From positions 1-5,660 of the forward strand of contig JAUNCU010000183.1 in the NCBI GenBank assembly GCA_030526455.1: a DNA stretch of 5,660 nt, read 5' to 3'. Made by a program: the position numbers and the translations under genes. The notes under the pieces are model-generated. The model did not search any database. It was not told the DNA's origin and saw only the letters and a list, made by a program, of their open reading frames with translations. Source of the DNA: Bacteroidales bacterium (GTDB lineage: Bacteria > Bacteroidota > Bacteroidia > Bacteroidales > Muribaculaceae). Each line of letters opens with the position of its first letter. Position 1 is the stretch's first letter. Positions 4,354-5,660 of this stretch are shown one piece after another.

Positions 4354-5660
4354 ATGAAGAGAACTTTACCACTCTTTGCCGCCGTTTTCGCGATAGCGTT
4401 GATGGCGATGGCCCCACAGAAATCATGGGCTCAAGATGTGGCATCGGTAACCATTGCCGACGCTACCACTAATTATTCCAGTATCAATGATGCTTTGGCT
4501 GCAGCCATAGCGGCCGACACGGCCACCATGAAACTGCTCGCCAATGTTGACATGCCTAACTCAGAAAGTCTTACATTTTCAAGCGGAAAGGTGACCCTCG
4601 ACCTCAATGGCAAAACGCTCTCAGCAGCCAGTGAGGCGACCATCATAGTGGCTGGCGGTAAACTATTCATTACCGACTTTACAGAAGCAAAGGAGGGTAA
4701 GGTGCAAAACGCAGGAAATTTCACCGTGAAAGCCAACTCAGGCACCTTGGCCATCAATGCCGGCACCTACACTTCTTCTAGTGCGCTGAATACTTCCAGC
4801 AGTTGCAACGTATCGCTCAGCGGCGGTCGTTTCAAGGGCAACAATTATGCTATCTACACCCCAGGCAAATCGGCCTTGGCTCCAGGCTTCACCTACGTGG
4901 ATGCATCTACCGGCGTAGAAGTGGACGACAACATCAATATGCCTATCTGTAATGCCAACTACAGTGTATTGTTCGACGTGATCGTGAAAAAGGCTTCTAC
5001 AAAAGCCATCGTCACTATTGGTGATGTGGACACAGAATATCTCAGCGTGAAGGAAGCCCTTGCTGCGGCAATGGCGCCAACAAAGGCCAGCGTGAAACTT
5101 ATGGCTGATTATCAATTCAATCCTGGCACCGGTGCAGTTTTTGATAGAGGCGACGTGACGCTCGACCTCAATGGCCACAGCCTTTCGACTAATAATTCTT
5201 ATGTCATCCATTTGCTTGGTGGCGCGCTCACCATCAAGGACAGCAGCGAAGCAGGCACTGGTTTGGTGCAAAATAATTCATACACTAGTGGTTGTGCTGT
5301 TAATGCTGGTTCAGGCAAGTTGAATATTGAAGCGGGAACCTACATTGCTACGAATGCACTGTATCTCGATTCTGACATTACATGTGCACTCTCAGGCGGA
5401 CGATTCAAGGGTGTTTCTTTTGCAATCTATACCTATGGCAAATCTGCATTGGCACCAGGCTATGGCTACTTCGACACCACCACAGGCGACTTGCTGGAAG
5501 ATGCCACAGGGCATCCTATCTTTCAAAAGGGTGCTGAATCTCCTGCTCTCGACATCACCGTGCAACGCATAGAAGTGCCTACCGCTATCACCGACGTCAC
5601 CGCCACTCAGGCTAAGGCAGTGAAGATGATTGAAAACGGCCAAGTGGTAATCATCAAAGA
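4354..5660 (+). CDS. Secreted two-module beta-helix-like repeat protein (3' end outside window)
   Basis: Partial gene, with 435 codons plus two bases in the window. The start MKRTLPLF leads a Sec signal peptide with likely cleavage after SWA (residue 26), and there is no lipobox. Two tandem modules follow (about 31-198 and 219-389), aligned in order by ALAAA, VTLDLNG, a GG-L-I-D strand, V-L-type strands with I-AGTY, LSGGRFKG, AIYT and GKSALAPG. Short repeating G-x-(L/V)-x-(I/L) strands with 'LDLNG' and 'GG-F/Y' turns suggest a right-handed beta-helix, known in surface and carbohydrate-active proteins, but I see no catalytic motif. After a linker the visible end, TAITDVTATQAKAVKMIENG and onward (410-435), resembles the C-terminal tail common on exported Bacteroidales proteins, so the stop is probably within about 20 codons. 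Function unknown; adhesion or glycan binding is a guess. The gene is visibly more A/T-rich than its neighbours. Confidence 0.85.
   Translation, partial: MKRTLPLFAAVFAIALMAMAPQKSWAQDVASVTIADATTNYSSINDALAAAIAADTATMKLLANVDMPNSESLTFSSGKVTLDLNGKTLSAASEATIIVAGGKLFITDFTEAKEGKVQNAGNFTVKANSGTLAINAGTYTSSSALNTSSSCNVSLSGGRFKGNNYAIYTPGKSALAPGFTYVDASTGVEVDDNINMPICNANYSVLFDVIVKKASTKAIVTIGDVDTEYLSVKEALAAAMAPTKASVKLMADYQFNPGTGAVFDRGDVTLDLNGHSLSTNNSYVIHLLGGALTIKDSSEAGTGLVQNNSYTSGCAVNAGSGKLNIEAGTYIATNALYLDSDITCALSGGRFKGVSFAIYTYGKSALAPGYGYFDTTTGDLLEDATGHPIFQKGAESPALDITVQRIEVPTAITDVTATQAKAVKMIENGQVVIIK
4444..4947 (+). repeat. Tandem module, copy 1
   Basis: Codes for residues 31-198 of the secreted protein, from SVTIADATT to NMPI. 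It contains VTLDLNGKTLS (80-90), LAINAGTYT (132-140), LSGGRFKGNNYAIYT (155-169) and GKSALAPGF (171-179), each matched in copy 2. The start-to-start offset is 564 bp (188 residues) in the first half and 191 residues in the second half, because copy 2 has three extra residues near its middle. Confidence 0.85.
5008..5520 (+). repeat. Tandem module, copy 2
   Basis: Codes for residues 219-389, from IVTIGDVDT to GHPI. Counterparts of copy 1 are VTLDLNGHSLS (268-278), LNIEAGTYI (323-331), LSGGRFKGVSFAIYT (346-360) and GKSALAPGY (362-370). DNA similarity remains visible: 5155-5175 matches 4591-4611 with one difference in 21 bases. Elsewhere the two copies differ widely, especially at synonymous positions, so the duplication is old or its copies are kept apart by selection. 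Confidence 0.85.

Noticed and set aside
4444..5520. CRISPR array or invertible phase-variation locus suggested by repeated sequence
   Set aside because: There are only two long diverged copies, within one reading frame and in direct orientation. There are no short regular repeats, no inverted recombination sites and no recombinase gene in the window.
4473..5643. Minus-strand open frames (4473-4766, 4738-5271, 5392-5643) across the secreted-protein gene
   Set aside because: The plus strand has a signal peptide, a proper promoter and two homologous modules in frame. The antisense frames have no such support and arise from the repeated sequence.

Overview
The window looks like a chromosomal segment of a Bacteroidales bacterium, close to Prevotella or Muribaculaceae. 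The reasons are the Bacteroidota-type promoter in front of the last gene (TTTG, 20-nt spacer, TATCTTTG), start codons preceded by A-rich sequence instead of Shine-Dalgarno sites, a DUF3256-like protein, and a surface protein ending in the 'ENGQVVIIK' style of C-terminal tail seen in that order. The genus cannot be fixed from sequence reading alone.

Layout. (1) 23-514, plus strand: ispF, an enzyme of the non-mevalonate isoprenoid pathway. (2) 515-703, convergent intergenic region: a strong probably bidirectional hairpin terminator at 539-582, then a REP-like palindrome (626-645) and a C8 tract that can pair with a nearby G-rich stretch. (3) 704-4058, minus strand: a tightly packed four-gene unit read in the order capA-like lipoprotein, DUF3256-like exported protein, xseA, xseB, with gaps of 12, 9 and 1 nt. 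(4) 4059-4353, divergent intergenic region: a -7 element for the minus-strand unit, a good Bacteroidota promoter for the plus-strand gene, two dyad-symmetric elements and a 12-bp direct repeat in the 5' leader. (5) 4354-5660+, plus strand: a secreted protein made of two tandem copies of a roughly 170-residue beta-helix-like module, cut by the right edge of the window just before its expected C-terminus.

The minus-strand unit joins two envelope proteins of unknown exact role to the two subunits of exonuclease VII. I see no biochemical link between them, and the shared transcript may be only positional. The most unusual part of the window is the repeat-built secreted protein together with its structured promoter and leader region. 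No mobile element, CRISPR array, tRNA or rRNA was found, and I do not see a clearly novel multi-gene system. Most of the window is ordinary core genome.
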